Part shown: positions 55,003-63,861 of the stretch, piece by piece
How positions within the stretch are numbered: the stretch's first letter is position 1
How the letters are laid out: every line of letters begins with the position of its first letter
Origin: Rhodocyclaceae bacterium
GTDB lineage: Bacteria; Pseudomonadota; Gammaproteobacteria; Burkholderiales; Rhodocyclaceae
Length of the DNA: 64,000 nucleotides
NCBI GenBank assembly: GCA_013791905.1
Contig: VMSX01000007.1
Coordinates: 46,041-110,040 of the forward strand
Direction of reading: 5' to 3'
The notes under the pieces: model-generated
Told to the model about the DNA's origin: nothing
The model's input: the letters and a program-made list of their open reading frames with translations, nothing else
The model's database searches: none
Translations under genes and position numbers: made by a program

Positions 55003-56706
55003 ATGAGCACCAACACAAATCGTCAGCCTATCGGCCAAGTTCTGATCGCGCAGGGTGTCATCAGCGAGGATCAGTTACGCATTGCGCTCCTGGAGCAAAT
55101 GAAGTGCAACCAGCCGGTGGGCAAGCTGCTGGTGAGTCTGGGCTTCGTTTCCGAAGCGACCTTGCGCGATGCACTGGGCGAATCGCTCGGGCATAAGTCC
55201 GTTGACCTCAGCCGCGCCACGGTTGACCCACTGGCCCTGCGGCTGGTGCCGCGTGATGTCGCCAAGCGCCACCGGCTGCTGCCGCTGGATTACTCCCCGG
55301 AACTGCGGCGGCTAACCATCGCCATCGCCGACCCCAACGATCTGGTCGCGATAGATCAGATGCGGGCGCTGATCTCATCCGACCTGCAGGTCGATACCGT
55401 GCTGGCCGGCGAGTCGGAAATTGCCCGCAGCATCGACCAGCATTACGGCCACGAATTATCGATCGACGGCATCCTGAACGAAATCGAGACCGGCGAAATC
55501 GACTTCCACAGTCTGTCCGTCACTTCCGACGAATACAGCCAGCCGGTGGTACGTCTGGTCGACGCATTGCTCACCGATGCCGTCAAGCGCGATGCCTCTG
55601 ACATCCACTTTGAACCGGAAGCGAGCTTCTTGCGCATCCGCTACCGCATCGACGGCATCCTGCGACAGATCCGCGCGCTACATAAATCTTATTGGTCAGC
55701 CATGGCGGTTCGCCTCAAGGTGATCAGCGGCATGAACATCGCGGAAACCCGCGCACCGCAAGATGGCCGCATCTCGATGAATATCAGCGGACGTGCGGTC
55801 GATTTCCGTTGTTCGGCCCAGCCGACCATCCACGGCGAAAACCTGGTGCTGCGCATTCTTGACCGGCAAAAGGGCATCGTACCGCTCGACAAGATCGGCC
55901 TGGATGACGCGCAACAGGAACAATTGCGCCGCATGATGGCGCGCCCCGAGGGCATCGTTCTCGTCACCGGCCCCACCGGCAGCGGCAAGACCACCACGCT
56001 CTACTCGATGCTGAATCAAATCAACGACGAGAGCATCAACATCATGACCCTGGAGGATCCGGTCGAATACCCGATGGCGATGATCCGCCAAACCTCGGTG
56101 GCCGAATCAACCAAGCTCGACTTTGCCAACGGCATCCGCTCGATGATGCGCCAGGATCCGGATGTCATTCTCGTGGGCGAGATTCGGGATACTGACACCG
56201 CCGAGATGGCTTTCCGCGCTGCCATGACCGGGCACCAGGTGTTTTCCACCTTGCACACTAACTCGGCGTTGGGCGCCATTCCCCGTCTGCTCGACATCGG
56301 CGTGCTGCCTGACATCATGGCCGGCAACATCATCGGCATCATTGCGCAGCGGCTGGTGCGCAAGCTTTGCCCGCACTGCCGCAAGCCCTACCCGGCAGGC
56401 AAGGAGGAGTTACGCATGATCGGCACCGAGCGGTTTCGCCAGATGCCGATTTTCTATCGGCCCTCGGGTTGCGAGTTGTGCGAGTATCAGGGCTACAAGG
56501 GCCGCCTCGCCATCATGGAAATTTTGCGGCTCGACGGCGACATCGACGAATTGATCGTGCGCCGCGCCACCAGCCGCGAGATACGCAACGTCGCCGTCGC
56601 CAAGGGATTCCGCCTCTTGGCCGAGGATGGTTTGCGGCGCGTCATCGAGGGTGCAACTTCGCTTGAAGAGGTTGCACGCGTTGTCGATTTGACCGAACGC
56701 ATGTAA
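55003..56706 (+). CDS. mshE: MSHA-type pilus assembly ATPase MshE (second copy)
   Basis: A 567-residue GspE/PilB-type ATPase. It has an MshEN-like N-terminus (IGQVLIAQGVISEDQLRIALLEQ, then VGKLLVSLGFVSEATLRDAL), Walker A GPTGSGKTT (323-331), DPDVILVGEIRD, and zinc cysteines CPHC and CELC. Same length and domain plan as the copy at 1139-2845 but clearly diverged, so an old duplication or separate acquisition. It belongs to the run mshM-L-N-E-G-I-J-K. I take ATG at 55003; a GTG one codon earlier is possible. Confidence 0.9.
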   Translation: MSTNTNRQPIGQVLIAQGVISEDQLRIALLEQMKCNQPVGKLLVSLGFVSEATLRDALGESLGHKSVDLSRATVDPLALRLVPRDVAKRHRLLPLDYSPELRRLTIAIADPNDLVAIDQMRALISSDLQVDTVLAGESEIARSIDQHYGHELSIDGILNEIETGEIDFHSLSVTSDEYSQPVVRLVDALLTDAVKRDASDIHFEPEASFLRIRYRIDGILRQIRALHKSYWSAMAVRLKVISGMNIAETRAPQDGRISMNISGRAVDFRCSAQPTIHGENLVLRILDRQKGIVPLDKIGLDDAQQEQLRRMMARPEGIVLVTGPTGSGKTTTLYSMLNQINDESINIMTLEDPVEYPMAMIRQTSVAESTKLDFANGIRSMMRQDPDVILVGEIRDTDTAEMAFRAAMTGHQVFSTLHTNSALGAIPRLLDIGVLPDIMAGNIIGIIAQRLVRKLCPHCRKPYPAGKEELRMIGTERFRQMPIFYRPSGCELCEYQGYKGRLAIMEILRLDGDIDELIVRRATSREIRNVAVAKGFRLLAEDGLRRVIEGATSLEEVARVVDLTERM

Positions 56707-56707
56707 C

Positions 56708-56818
56708 CCTCATGCCCCCCCACGCTCGTAAACCCAGCTCGCTGCCCCCCATGAAATCACCCGAAGCGGTGACCGGGGGGCGCATGCCCTCTTGGGGCGG
56801 CCCGGCGAGGGCCTGATA
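56708..56818 (+). repeat. Intergenic repeat of the TTGGGGCGGCCCGGCG family, between mshE and mshG
   Basis: Starts CATGCCCCCCCACGCTCGTAAAC, continues AGCTCGCTGCCCCCCATGAAAT, CACCCGAAGCGGTGACCGGGGGGCGCATG, and ends CTTGGGGCGGCCCGGCGAGG just before the mshG start. The middle piece ATGAAATCACCCGAAGCGGTGA resembles the 21-bp unit of the other repeat family, hinting that the two families share a module. Confidence 0.75.
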
Positions 56819-58018
56819 ATGTCCCTATATTCATACAAGGCAATGGATGCCAGCGGTCGACTGGTCTTCGGTCGCATGGATGCGATCAACCCGGTCGACC
56901 TCGAAATGCGCCTGAAGCGCATGGATCTGGACTTCATCAACGGCGGCCCGGTCAAACAGAGCCGCTGGGGCGGCATGAAGATCAACCGCCGCGAGTTGAT
57001 CACCTTCTGTTTTCACCTCGAACAACTCTCGCGCGCTGGCGTACCGATCATTGAAAGTCTCACCGACTTGCGGGACAGCCTCGAGAATCCCCGTTTCCGC
57101 GAAGTACTGGCCGGCCTGATCGAGAGCGTTGAAGGTGGCAAGACGCTTTCCCAGGCAATGAGCGAGCATCCGCAGGTTTTTGACGGCGTTTTCATCAGCC
57201 TCGTCAAGGCCGGCGAAGAGTCCGGGAATCTCACCGAAGTGCTGCACAACCTTAGCGAAACACTCAAATGGCAGGACGAGTTGGCCGCACAGACCAAAAA
57301 GCTTGTCATGTATCCGGCCTTCATGGGCACAGTGGTGATTCTGGTCACCCTGTTCATGATGCTTTATCTCGTGCCAAAGATGGTCGGCTTCATCAAGAAC
57401 ATGGGGCAGGAACTGCCACTGCACACCCAGATACTGATTGCCACTTCGAATTTTTTCGTGAATTACTGGTACATCGCCATCGGCCTGCCCATTATCGTCG
57501 CCAGCGCCATCGCGGTCGCGGTGAAGACCAATCCACGCGCCCGCTACCGCTTCGATGCCGCCAAGCTGTCATTCCCCTGGATCGGTGAGATCCTCACCAA
57601 GATCATCTTGTCGCGCTTCGCCGGCGTGTTTGCCATGATGTATGCGTCAGGCATCTCAATTCTCGACTCGATCCGAACCACCCAAGGCATTGTGGGCAAC
57701 GTCGTCATCCAGGAAGGTCTGCAGCGCGTCGAAGAGATGATCGGTGAAGGCCAGAACGTCACTGTCGCCTTCCAGAACGCCGGCTTGTTCCCGCCGCTGG
57801 TGATCCGCATGCTTAAAGTTGGGGAAAATACCGGTTCGCTCGACACCGCGCTCACCAACGTCAGCTATTTCTATAATCGCGATGTCCGCGAATCGATCTC
57901 CCGGGTGCAGGCGATGATCGAACCGGCCATGACCATCGTGGTCGGCGTCATTCTCGGCTGGGTCATGCTCTCGGTGCTCGGTCCGATTTACGACACCATC
58001 ACGAAACTCAAGTTCTGA
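56819..58018 (+). CDS. mshG: MSHA-type pilus platform protein MshG (second copy)
   Basis: A 399-residue GspF/PilC-family protein: two cytoplasmic helical domains (FCFHLEQLSRAGVPIIESLTDL and FAGVFAMMYASGISILDSI), GEESGNLTEVL and GENTGSLDTALTNVSYFYNRDV, and three membrane helices. Same fold as the protein encoded at 2861-4090. ATG at 56819 is 4 bp after the end of an intergenic repeat, and no normal Shine-Dalgarno is visible. Its pairing with the second MshE is inferred from adjacency. Confidence 0.9.
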   Translation: MSLYSYKAMDASGRLVFGRMDAINPVDLEMRLKRMDLDFINGGPVKQSRWGGMKINRRELITFCFHLEQLSRAGVPIIESLTDLRDSLENPRFREVLAGLIESVEGGKTLSQAMSEHPQVFDGVFISLVKAGEESGNLTEVLHNLSETLKWQDELAAQTKKLVMYPAFMGTVVILVTLFMMLYLVPKMVGFIKNMGQELPLHTQILIATSNFFVNYWYIAIGLPIIVASAIAVAVKTNPRARYRFDAAKLSFPWIGEILTKIILSRFAGVFAMMYASGISILDSIRTTQGIVGNVVIQEGLQRVEEMIGEGQNVTVAFQNAGLFPPLVIRMLKVGENTGSLDTALTNVSYFYNRDVRESISRVQAMIEPAMTIVVGVILGWVMLSVLGPIYDTITKLKF

Positions 58019-58028
58019 ACCCGCTTTC

Positions 58029-59561
58029 ATGACGAATCGTCACGTTCTCTTCCTCGACGCCGCCCACCTGACCGCCTATCAGGTCAAGGGTGGGGTGCTG
58101 CTGACCGGGGGAACGTTTGCTGCCGACGCCAAAGGTATCGAGGCCTTCGGCGAATATGTCGCACAGCATCGTGACAACGTGTTCATGCTGCTGGCCGATA
58201 TCGCCGAGGAGGGTTTCCACCTCGAAAACATCCCGCGCAGTTCCGGCCGGGATCGTACTGCACTGATCAAGCGGAAGCTGGCGCAGTATTTTTACGGCAC
58301 GCCACTTGCTCTGGCAATTTCGCAAGGGCGCCTGCAGGAGGGCCGTCGCGACGAGCGCCTGCTGCTGATGGCACTGACGCGTCCGCAGCATTTCGAACCT
58401 TGGCTCGCCACCCTTGATGCCGCCAAGGTCGCTGTGGCTGGCGTGTATTCGCTGCCGCAGATACTCACCACTCTCTTACCGAAGGACCTGCCACCACGCC
58501 TGCTGATCGTCACCTTGACGCGCGGGGGTCTGCGCCAGACATTTTTTGCCGACGGCCAACTCCGCTTTTCGCGGCTGACCGCACTAGCCACCGGCACACC
58601 TGAAGAATCAGCCAGCGCCACCGTATTGGAAGCAGCCAAGATGCGCCAGTATCTGGTCGGCCAGCGGCTCATCGAACGCGGCCAGCCGTTGGCGACACGC
58701 GTGCTGGTCCACCCGGCGCAAATCGCCATGATGCGCGAGCATTGTCGCGACGCTGCCGAACTGCAGTTCGACTTCGTCGATCTGCTAGCCGAGGCAAAAC
58801 GTGCGGGGTTGCGCACGCCGCTGACCGATTCGCATGCCGAAATGTTGTTCTGCCATCTACTGATCGGAAAAACACCCGCTGGTCAGTTTGTTCCCGCCGC
58901 CGAACGGCAGTTTTATCGCCTTTGGCAAATACGCCGCGTGCTGAAAAGTGCCAGCAGCCTGATTTTGGTCGGGGCTTTGCTGTTTGCCGCCAAGCAGGGA
59001 CTGGAGATACTGCAGGTGAACGAGGACATCGGCCAGATCGAACTACAAACGCGCATTGACCAGCAGCGCTACGACACAACACTTCTGACACTACCCAAAA
59101 TCCCGCTCTCCACCGAAAACCTGCTCGCGCTGGTCAATCGCTATGAAGCGGTGCTGCTACGTTCTCCCGGCCCCGGACCGCTGCTGGTCCAGCTTAGCCA
59201 ATCCCTCGATTCTTTTCCGGATATCTCCATCGAACGCATCGAGTGGAGCATCGTCGAGCAACTGCCCCTCGTACTGCAGGGTTCGGCACACGACATTCCG
59301 CCTCCGCCTGCCATGGCCAGCGGCCCCTATGCCGAGGCCAAGGTCGAGGCCCGGCTACCACCCGCGATGGCAGGCAACCAGCGTGGCCAACTCGGCCGTG
59401 TTGCCGATTTTGCCAAACACCTCGGCGCAGCGCCCAATACCCTGGTAACCGTAGTGCAGCAACCGGTGGACGCCCAATCCGGCCAGACCCTCAAAAGCGG
59501 TGATGAAAAGCGGGCGCTGGAAGCACCCAGGTTTTCATTCCGATTGACACGAAAACTCTAA
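58029..59561 (+). CDS. mshI: MshI-like protein, PilM-like domain joined to a PilN-like membrane part
   Basis: A 510-residue protein. The first 270 residues look like a degenerate PilM/actin fold (VAVAGVYSLPQILTTLL, LLIVTLTRGGLRQTFFADGQLRFSR). A membrane helix (ASSLILVGALLFAAKQ, about 308-323) follows, then a periplasmic PilN-like region (ELQTRIDQQRYDTTLLTLPKIPLSTENLLALV). Such fusions replace separate PilM and PilN in MSHA systems. 10 bp after mshG, 10 bp before mshJ. Confidence 0.75.
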   Translation: MTNRHVLFLDAAHLTAYQVKGGVLLTGGTFAADAKGIEAFGEYVAQHRDNVFMLLADIAEEGFHLENIPRSSGRDRTALIKRKLAQYFYGTPLALAISQGRLQEGRRDERLLLMALTRPQHFEPWLATLDAAKVAVAGVYSLPQILTTLLPKDLPPRLLIVTLTRGGLRQTFFADGQLRFSRLTALATGTPEESASATVLEAAKMRQYLVGQRLIERGQPLATRVLVHPAQIAMMREHCRDAAELQFDFVDLLAEAKRAGLRTPLTDSHAEMLFCHLLIGKTPAGQFVPAAERQFYRLWQIRRVLKSASSLILVGALLFAAKQGLEILQVNEDIGQIELQTRIDQQRYDTTLLTLPKIPLSTENLLALVNRYEAVLLRSPGPGPLLVQLSQSLDSFPDISIERIEWSIVEQLPLVLQGSAHDIPPPPAMASGPYAEAKVEARLPPAMAGNQRGQLGRVADFAKHLGAAPNTLVTVVQQPVDAQSGQTLKSGDEKRALEAPRFSFRLTRKL

Positions 59562-59571
59562 GGGCCCACTC

Positions 59572-60222
59572 ATGAGCAGCCCCGACAAGCGTTCCGTCAT
59601 CAATCTGGCTTCCCTGCGCTGGAACCTCACCCTGCTGTTCCTTTCCATTTTGTTGGCGGCCACGGTACTGGCCGCCTCCGCTCATTTCGACCGGCAGGCA
59701 GAGTCGGCTCATAAACAAGCCCTCGCACGGCAGGCCGAGACCCGAGCCAAGCTGGATCGCGTCCATGAGGACGAGCGCAAGATACGCGCCAAGATAAACC
59801 TCTATCAGGAACTGGTTCGGCAAGGCCGCACCGAACCGGAAAAACGCCTTGAATGGGTCGAAACCCTGCGCCGGATCAAGGAATCGCGCCGGCTGCTGGA
59901 CCTCAACTACGAAATTTCCCCGCAGCGACCACTTGACGCAAAAGCGGACGGAAAAGCCCCCATGACCGGCGGCTATGACTTTCTCGCCAGCCCGATGAAG
60001 CTGGATTTGCCTTTGTTGCACGAGGACGATCTGCTCGGCCTGCTCGCCGATCTATCGGCACAGGTGCAGGCGCTGGTCAGGGTAAATAGCTGCAAGATCG
60101 AACGCAGCCCTGCTGACCCGCAACAACAAACAGCCACCTTGAAGGCGCACTGCGAAATCGAGTGGATTACACTGCAGCAGCGCGTAATTGCAGAGAAGCC
60201 CAATCCCAAGGTCGGACAATAG
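59572..60222 (+). CDS. mshJ: MshJ-like pilus biogenesis protein (PilO-like)
   Basis: A 216-residue bitopic protein: one N-terminal membrane helix (LTLLFLSILLAATVLAAS), a long coiled coil (AETRAKLDRVHEDERKIRAKINLYQELV), and a compact C-terminal part with two cysteines (VNSCKIERS, KAHCEIEW). Size, topology and position between mshI and mshK fit MshJ, the counterpart of PilO in the inner-membrane alignment complex. Confidence 0.75.
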   Translation: MSSPDKRSVINLASLRWNLTLLFLSILLAATVLAASAHFDRQAESAHKQALARQAETRAKLDRVHEDERKIRAKINLYQELVRQGRTEPEKRLEWVETLRRIKESRRLLDLNYEISPQRPLDAKADGKAPMTGGYDFLASPMKLDLPLLHEDDLLGLLADLSAQVQALVRVNSCKIERSPADPQQQTATLKAHCEIEWITLQQRVIAEKPNPKVGQ

Positions 60223-60231
60223 CCAGCAAAC

Positions 60232-60690
60232 ATGAACAGTTTCCGCCTGATACCCCGCTTGGTCGGTGCCGGACTAATTGCCAGTACTTTGGGCACCACC
60301 GGCGCAATCGCTGCAGAACCCACTCCCGGTCTGGGCCGCCTGTTCATGACCCCGGAGTGGCGCGCCAATCTCGAACGTCAGCGCCAGTTCAATATTCGCG
60401 AAGCCCGCAGTCTGGAGGGCGGCGCCATGCGTCTCGATGGCGTTGTGCAGCGTTCGAGCGGCAAAGCGACGGTCTGGGTCAACAACCGGCCGCAAACCGA
60501 AACCAGTCGCGACACCGGTGTGGTTGTATTGCCCACCCATGGCAAACATGGCCGCGCCACGCTCATCACCGGCGAAGAATCCCCGGCCAATCTTGCCGTC
60601 GGCGAAACCATCAACCGGGCCACGCGGGAAACCGCCGGCGGACTCGCGGGGGGCGAAATCCGCGTGCATCGCCCCGCCCCGCAGCGTTAA
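60232..60690 (+). CDS. mshK: MshK-like pilus biogenesis protein (PilP-like)
   Basis: A 152-residue secreted protein with a signal peptide ending near IAAEP. LGRLFMTPEWRANLERQR and GGAMRLDGVVQRSSGKATVWVNNRPQTET resemble MshK/PilP proteins that link the inner-membrane complex to the secretin. It follows mshJ by 9 bp. Its stop begins the intergenic repeat at 60691. Confidence 0.72.
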   Translation: MNSFRLIPRLVGAGLIASTLGTTGAIAAEPTPGLGRLFMTPEWRANLERQRQFNIREARSLEGGAMRLDGVVQRSSGKATVWVNNRPQTETSRDTGVVVLPTHGKHGRATLITGEESPANLAVGETINRATRETAGGLAGGEIRVHRPAPQR

Positions 60691-60798
60691 ATGCCCCCCC
60701 ACGCACGTCCCACAGGGATTCCCTTCGGTCGCAACCCCGGCTCGCTGCCCCTCACAGGGGGGCGCATGCTTCCTTGGGGCGGCCCGGCGGAAGCATAA
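60691..60798 (+). repeat. Intergenic repeat of the TTGGGGCGGCCCGGCG family, between mshK and the lectin-type gene
   Basis: Begins ATGCCCCCCCACGCACGTCC, then CCGGCTCGCTGCCCCTCACAG, GGGGGGCGCATGCTTC and CTTGGGGCGGCCCGGCGG. Block order equals 10680-10756 and 56708-56818. A copy of the modular repeat follows at once (60799-60823). Confidence 0.75.
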
Positions 60799-60823
60799 AA
60801 AGTCGGCGATGGCGGGATGGCGC
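60799..60823 (+). repeat. Modular dispersed repeat supplying the start codon of the lectin-type gene
   Basis: AAAGTCGGCGATGGCGGGA then TGGCGC. One change from consensus (CTGG to ATGG) creates the ATG used as the start of the 838-residue protein. Confidence 0.7.
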
Positions 60824-63325
60824 TTGCAGCGAAGCCAATGCGGTGCTGCGCTGCTGATCTTCCTGGTGCTGCTGGTGATGGGTGGCCTGACCTATGTGGT
60901 CAGCAGTTTCGCACCCGAGACAATCGAGGCACGGCGGGCGCAAACGACCAACATTGCGCTGGTGCAGGCGCGTGATGCGCTGATCGGTTACGCGTTGAAA
61001 TACCGCGACGAGGAAGCCAGCCAGGGGCGGCCCGACCGCATGTATGGCTATCTGCCGCTACCCGACTTGGGCAGCATCCGCAACAACAACGTCAGCTGCA
61101 CCGGTGAGGGCTGTGACGCCAACACACCCACCGACATTACCTGTGACGGCAACAACATTTATCCAACAATGATCGGACGCCTCCCGTGGCGCACGCTGGG
61201 TACGGAACCGCTGCGCGACGGCCACGGCGAATGCCTCTGGCTGATCGTTTCCTCGCTCCACCTCAGGAAACACTGTTCGAGCCCAACCCTGCCGCCCATG
61301 AACTGGGACACACTCGGTCAGCTCGATGTCGTCGTCGCCAACGGCACCAACGCCCTGGTAAGCGCACTCGCTTCTGCCCACGAGCGGCCGGTTGCGGTGA
61401 TCTTCGCCCCTGGTCCGCCACTCCCCGGGCAGGATCGCAGCAATCTTGGCGGCAACGATGTTAGCCAGTGTGGTGGCAACTACAATGTTGCCGACTACCT
61501 TGACCCGGCCACCGCCAGCGCGCTGGGCGGCGTCACCAACTACCTCGCTGGCACCAACCTCGCCAGCGGTGCCACGGGCGACTCAGACCCCGCCAACGAT
61601 CCCGACACGCCGAAATCACTCGTCACCCGTGGCAAGATATTCGCAACTGGCACCACCTTCCTGCCCAGCGGCTGCCAAGGCAACAACTGTACCCTCGTCG
61701 CCAACGACGTCGGCCTGCCGGTCACCAGCGACCTGCTGTTCGGCGCCATCCGTAAGAACGTCCACTTCCGCACCGACATCAACAGCATGCTCGACCGCAT
61801 GGTGGGTTGCCTGCGCGACCAGATCGCCGCCAGCAGCAGCTTCACCCCGACACCAATCACCGGCTATACGTCGCCCGCAGACAAGAGCGCCGGTCGTATT
61901 CAAAACTCCTCCTGCTACGACGACAACCTCAACCCGCTCGGCTATTTCAGCCACTACCGGGAAATGATCTTCGTCGCCAAACCGACCGCAGGGAATTTTA
62001 CGGTTGCCGGCGACCCGAACTGTGCCGGTGTCCTGCTGTTCAGCGGCCAGCGTAGTACTCCGCAACAACGCACTACTGCCACACAGAAAAACACACCAGC
62101 CAATTATCTCGAAGGCAGCAACCTGACCAGTTTCACAGGCGCGGGCAGCACATTCAGCGGCGACATGCTGCTTGACCGCTCCCCGCCACAGGCTGCCGAG
62201 CAGGATATCGCGCGCTGCATTCCGACCGGTGCCAGCTTTGCGCCAGTTGCGTCACCGACACTATCGACACTTGGCTTCGGTCAGTTGGTGGCCTACGACG
62301 CCGCGACGCGAACCCTGACGCTAGGCAAGGAAAACGTCACGACCGACTTTGGCGCACCCGGCACGGCTCTCTTCGGTTGCGCCTGGCTGGCTGATTCGCG
62401 ATCCCTTGGCAAGGGTTTTCGCACCTACTTCTCTTTCCAATTCAAGAAAGTAGGCTCCAGTGTTGGCTCAAATGGATTTGTTTTCGCCATCGCGGATGCG
62501 ATGAACAATTCGCTCGCCTCGTGCGGCGCCGCAGGCAGTCACCTCGGCTATTCTGGTGAAAACGGTTTCACGCCGAAAGTGAAGTTTCCCAAGATCGGCA
62601 TCGAGTTCGATCAATCCAAAAATGCTCTCTTCCCGACCACCAGCAGCGAGCAAAGTTCGACCAGCGCGGGACGCAACGATCCCTGCTATACCTGTGGCAC
62701 CGGAACCGCAGACACCCATGCCGCTATCGTCTATTGGGGACACGAAAGCGCCGATTCGATCACGGATTTGGTAATACTTCCCGACTTCGACGACAACGTT
62801 CACGGCTTTCCCACGACAGCGGCACTCGTCGGAAATTTACGCCCGCCACCAACCAATCCAGCTGTTTCTTCGCCTGGTCTGAAATTTGTAAATCTACGCG
62901 GTTACCCTAACAGTGATTTCGACAGCAGGTTGTTTTATGTCCGGGTCGAGGTTACCCCTTCCCGCAACGTCAACACATCCGCGGCGGAACTCAGCAATAC
63001 AAGCGTCAAGACCGAAGTCTGGATCGAGGGCGACCCCAATTCCGTCAACCAGATCGCGGCGCTGAGAAACACCACCCGCCCCGTGAGCGCGTTTGATACG
63101 GGTTATGCTTCGACACTCAGCGACAACGCGGTGATTTTTGACGTTCCGGTGAATGGAAGTTCGTGCAACCCCGGAGCCCCTTGCCCGGCAACGCAGGCTT
63201 GCGGAACCGACAACATCTGCTACCGTCCGGCGCTGCAAACTGTGCGCCTCGGATTCTCCGGCTCCCAGCGCACCTCGGATCAGCAAGTGAACATCACCAA
63301 CTTCTTCACCACATGGCTACCGTAA
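60809..63325 (+). CDS. Large pilus-tip-like protein with prepilin-like N-terminus and L-type-lectin-like C-terminal domain
   Basis: An 838-residue protein. The N-terminus (QCGAALLIFLVLLVMGGLTYVV, residues 10-31) resembles PilX/GspK-type minor pilins: hydrophobic from the start, with no Glu5. ALIGYALKYRDEEASQ...GYLPLPD is shared with the next prepilin. A Cys-rich middle (about 95-470) is followed by what looks like an L-type lectin fold: GFRTYFSFQFKKVGSSVGSNGFVFAIAD (537-563), FPKIGIEFDQSKN (593-605), FYVRVEVTP and VRLGFSGSQ ... VNITNFFTTW at the very end. MshQ or PilC1-type tip adhesins hold this position in other systems. It overlaps the next gene (ATGGCTACCGTAA). Confidence 0.68.
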   Translation: MAGWRLQRSQCGAALLIFLVLLVMGGLTYVVSSFAPETIEARRAQTTNIALVQARDALIGYALKYRDEEASQGRPDRMYGYLPLPDLGSIRNNNVSCTGEGCDANTPTDITCDGNNIYPTMIGRLPWRTLGTEPLRDGHGECLWLIVSSLHLRKHCSSPTLPPMNWDTLGQLDVVVANGTNALVSALASAHERPVAVIFAPGPPLPGQDRSNLGGNDVSQCGGNYNVADYLDPATASALGGVTNYLAGTNLASGATGDSDPANDPDTPKSLVTRGKIFATGTTFLPSGCQGNNCTLVANDVGLPVTSDLLFGAIRKNVHFRTDINSMLDRMVGCLRDQIAASSSFTPTPITGYTSPADKSAGRIQNSSCYDDNLNPLGYFSHYREMIFVAKPTAGNFTVAGDPNCAGVLLFSGQRSTPQQRTTATQKNTPANYLEGSNLTSFTGAGSTFSGDMLLDRSPPQAAEQDIARCIPTGASFAPVASPTLSTLGFGQLVAYDAATRTLTLGKENVTTDFGAPGTALFGCAWLADSRSLGKGFRTYFSFQFKKVGSSVGSNGFVFAIADAMNNSLASCGAAGSHLGYSGENGFTPKVKFPKIGIEFDQSKNALFPTTSSEQSSTSAGRNDPCYTCGTGTADTHAAIVYWGHESADSITDLVILPDFDDNVHGFPTTAALVGNLRPPPTNPAVSSPGLKFVNLRGYPNSDFDSRLFYVRVEVTPSRNVNTSAAELSNTSVKTEVWIEGDPNSVNQIAALRNTTRPVSAFDTGYASTLSDNAVIFDVPVNGSSCNPGAPCPATQACGTDNICYRPALQTVRLGFSGSQRTSDQQVNITNFFTTWLP

Positions 63326-63861
63326 ATCACGCCGTCCCGCCAGCGCCGACTTTTTGCCAAAAGTCGCGCGGCTTCACCCTCACCGAAATGGCGGTGGTAC
63401 TGGTAATTGTCGCGCTGCTGATTGGTGGCATGCTGCTGCCGATGTCGGCACAGGACGATCTGCGCCGCACCAATGAGACGCGCGCCACACTTGCCAATGT
63501 TCAGGAAGCCCTGCTCGGCTTCGCAGTCGTCAACGGCCGCCTGCCCCGCCCCGCAACTTCGTCAGCCGACGGCGCAGAAAACCCCGCCAACTGTGCCGAC
63601 GATGTTGCCTGTACCGGTTTCATCCCCTGGGCCACCCTTGGTATTGCAAGGAGCGATGCCTGGGGAAAATTGATCCGCTACAGCGTCACGCCGGCCTATG
63701 CCAACAGCAACATAACGCTCGCCACCATCGCCAACCGAACAGTGCAGACCCGTGACAATGCGGGCAATGCGCTTTTCCTGGCAGGACAAGCCGCCTGCAC
63801 CACGCCCGGCGCATGCGTTGCGGTGGTCATTTTTTCTCATGGAAAACAACGCTGGGGGACT
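63313..63861 (+). pseudogene. Type IV prepilin-like gene, 3' end lost to an IS insertion
   Basis: Begins inside the lectin gene's end. The 20-residue leader ([20 protein letters not shown]) precedes FTLTEMAVVLVIVALLIGGMLLP with Glu5, a normal cleavage site. AVPPAPTF of the leader is encoded by a modular repeat. The body has EALLGFAVVNGRLPRP, similar to the lectin protein's N-terminal region, and likely paired cysteines. About 182 residues are recognisable; then the frame runs into IS5-family terminal sequence near 63861 and stays open to the window end with foreign residues. It may be truncated or a fusion. Confidence 0.75.
63329..63353 (-). repeat. Modular dispersed repeat, 25-bp core, inside a prepilin leader
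   Basis: Perfect consensus on the minus strand, identical to the copy in murA (42504-42528). On the plus strand it encodes AVPPAPTF of the prepilin leader peptide. Confidence 0.85.

Noticed and set aside
60437..60808. Longer N-terminus for the lectin-type protein
   Set aside because: The extension overlaps mshK and a repeat; the prepilin-like helix should lie near the true start at 60809.
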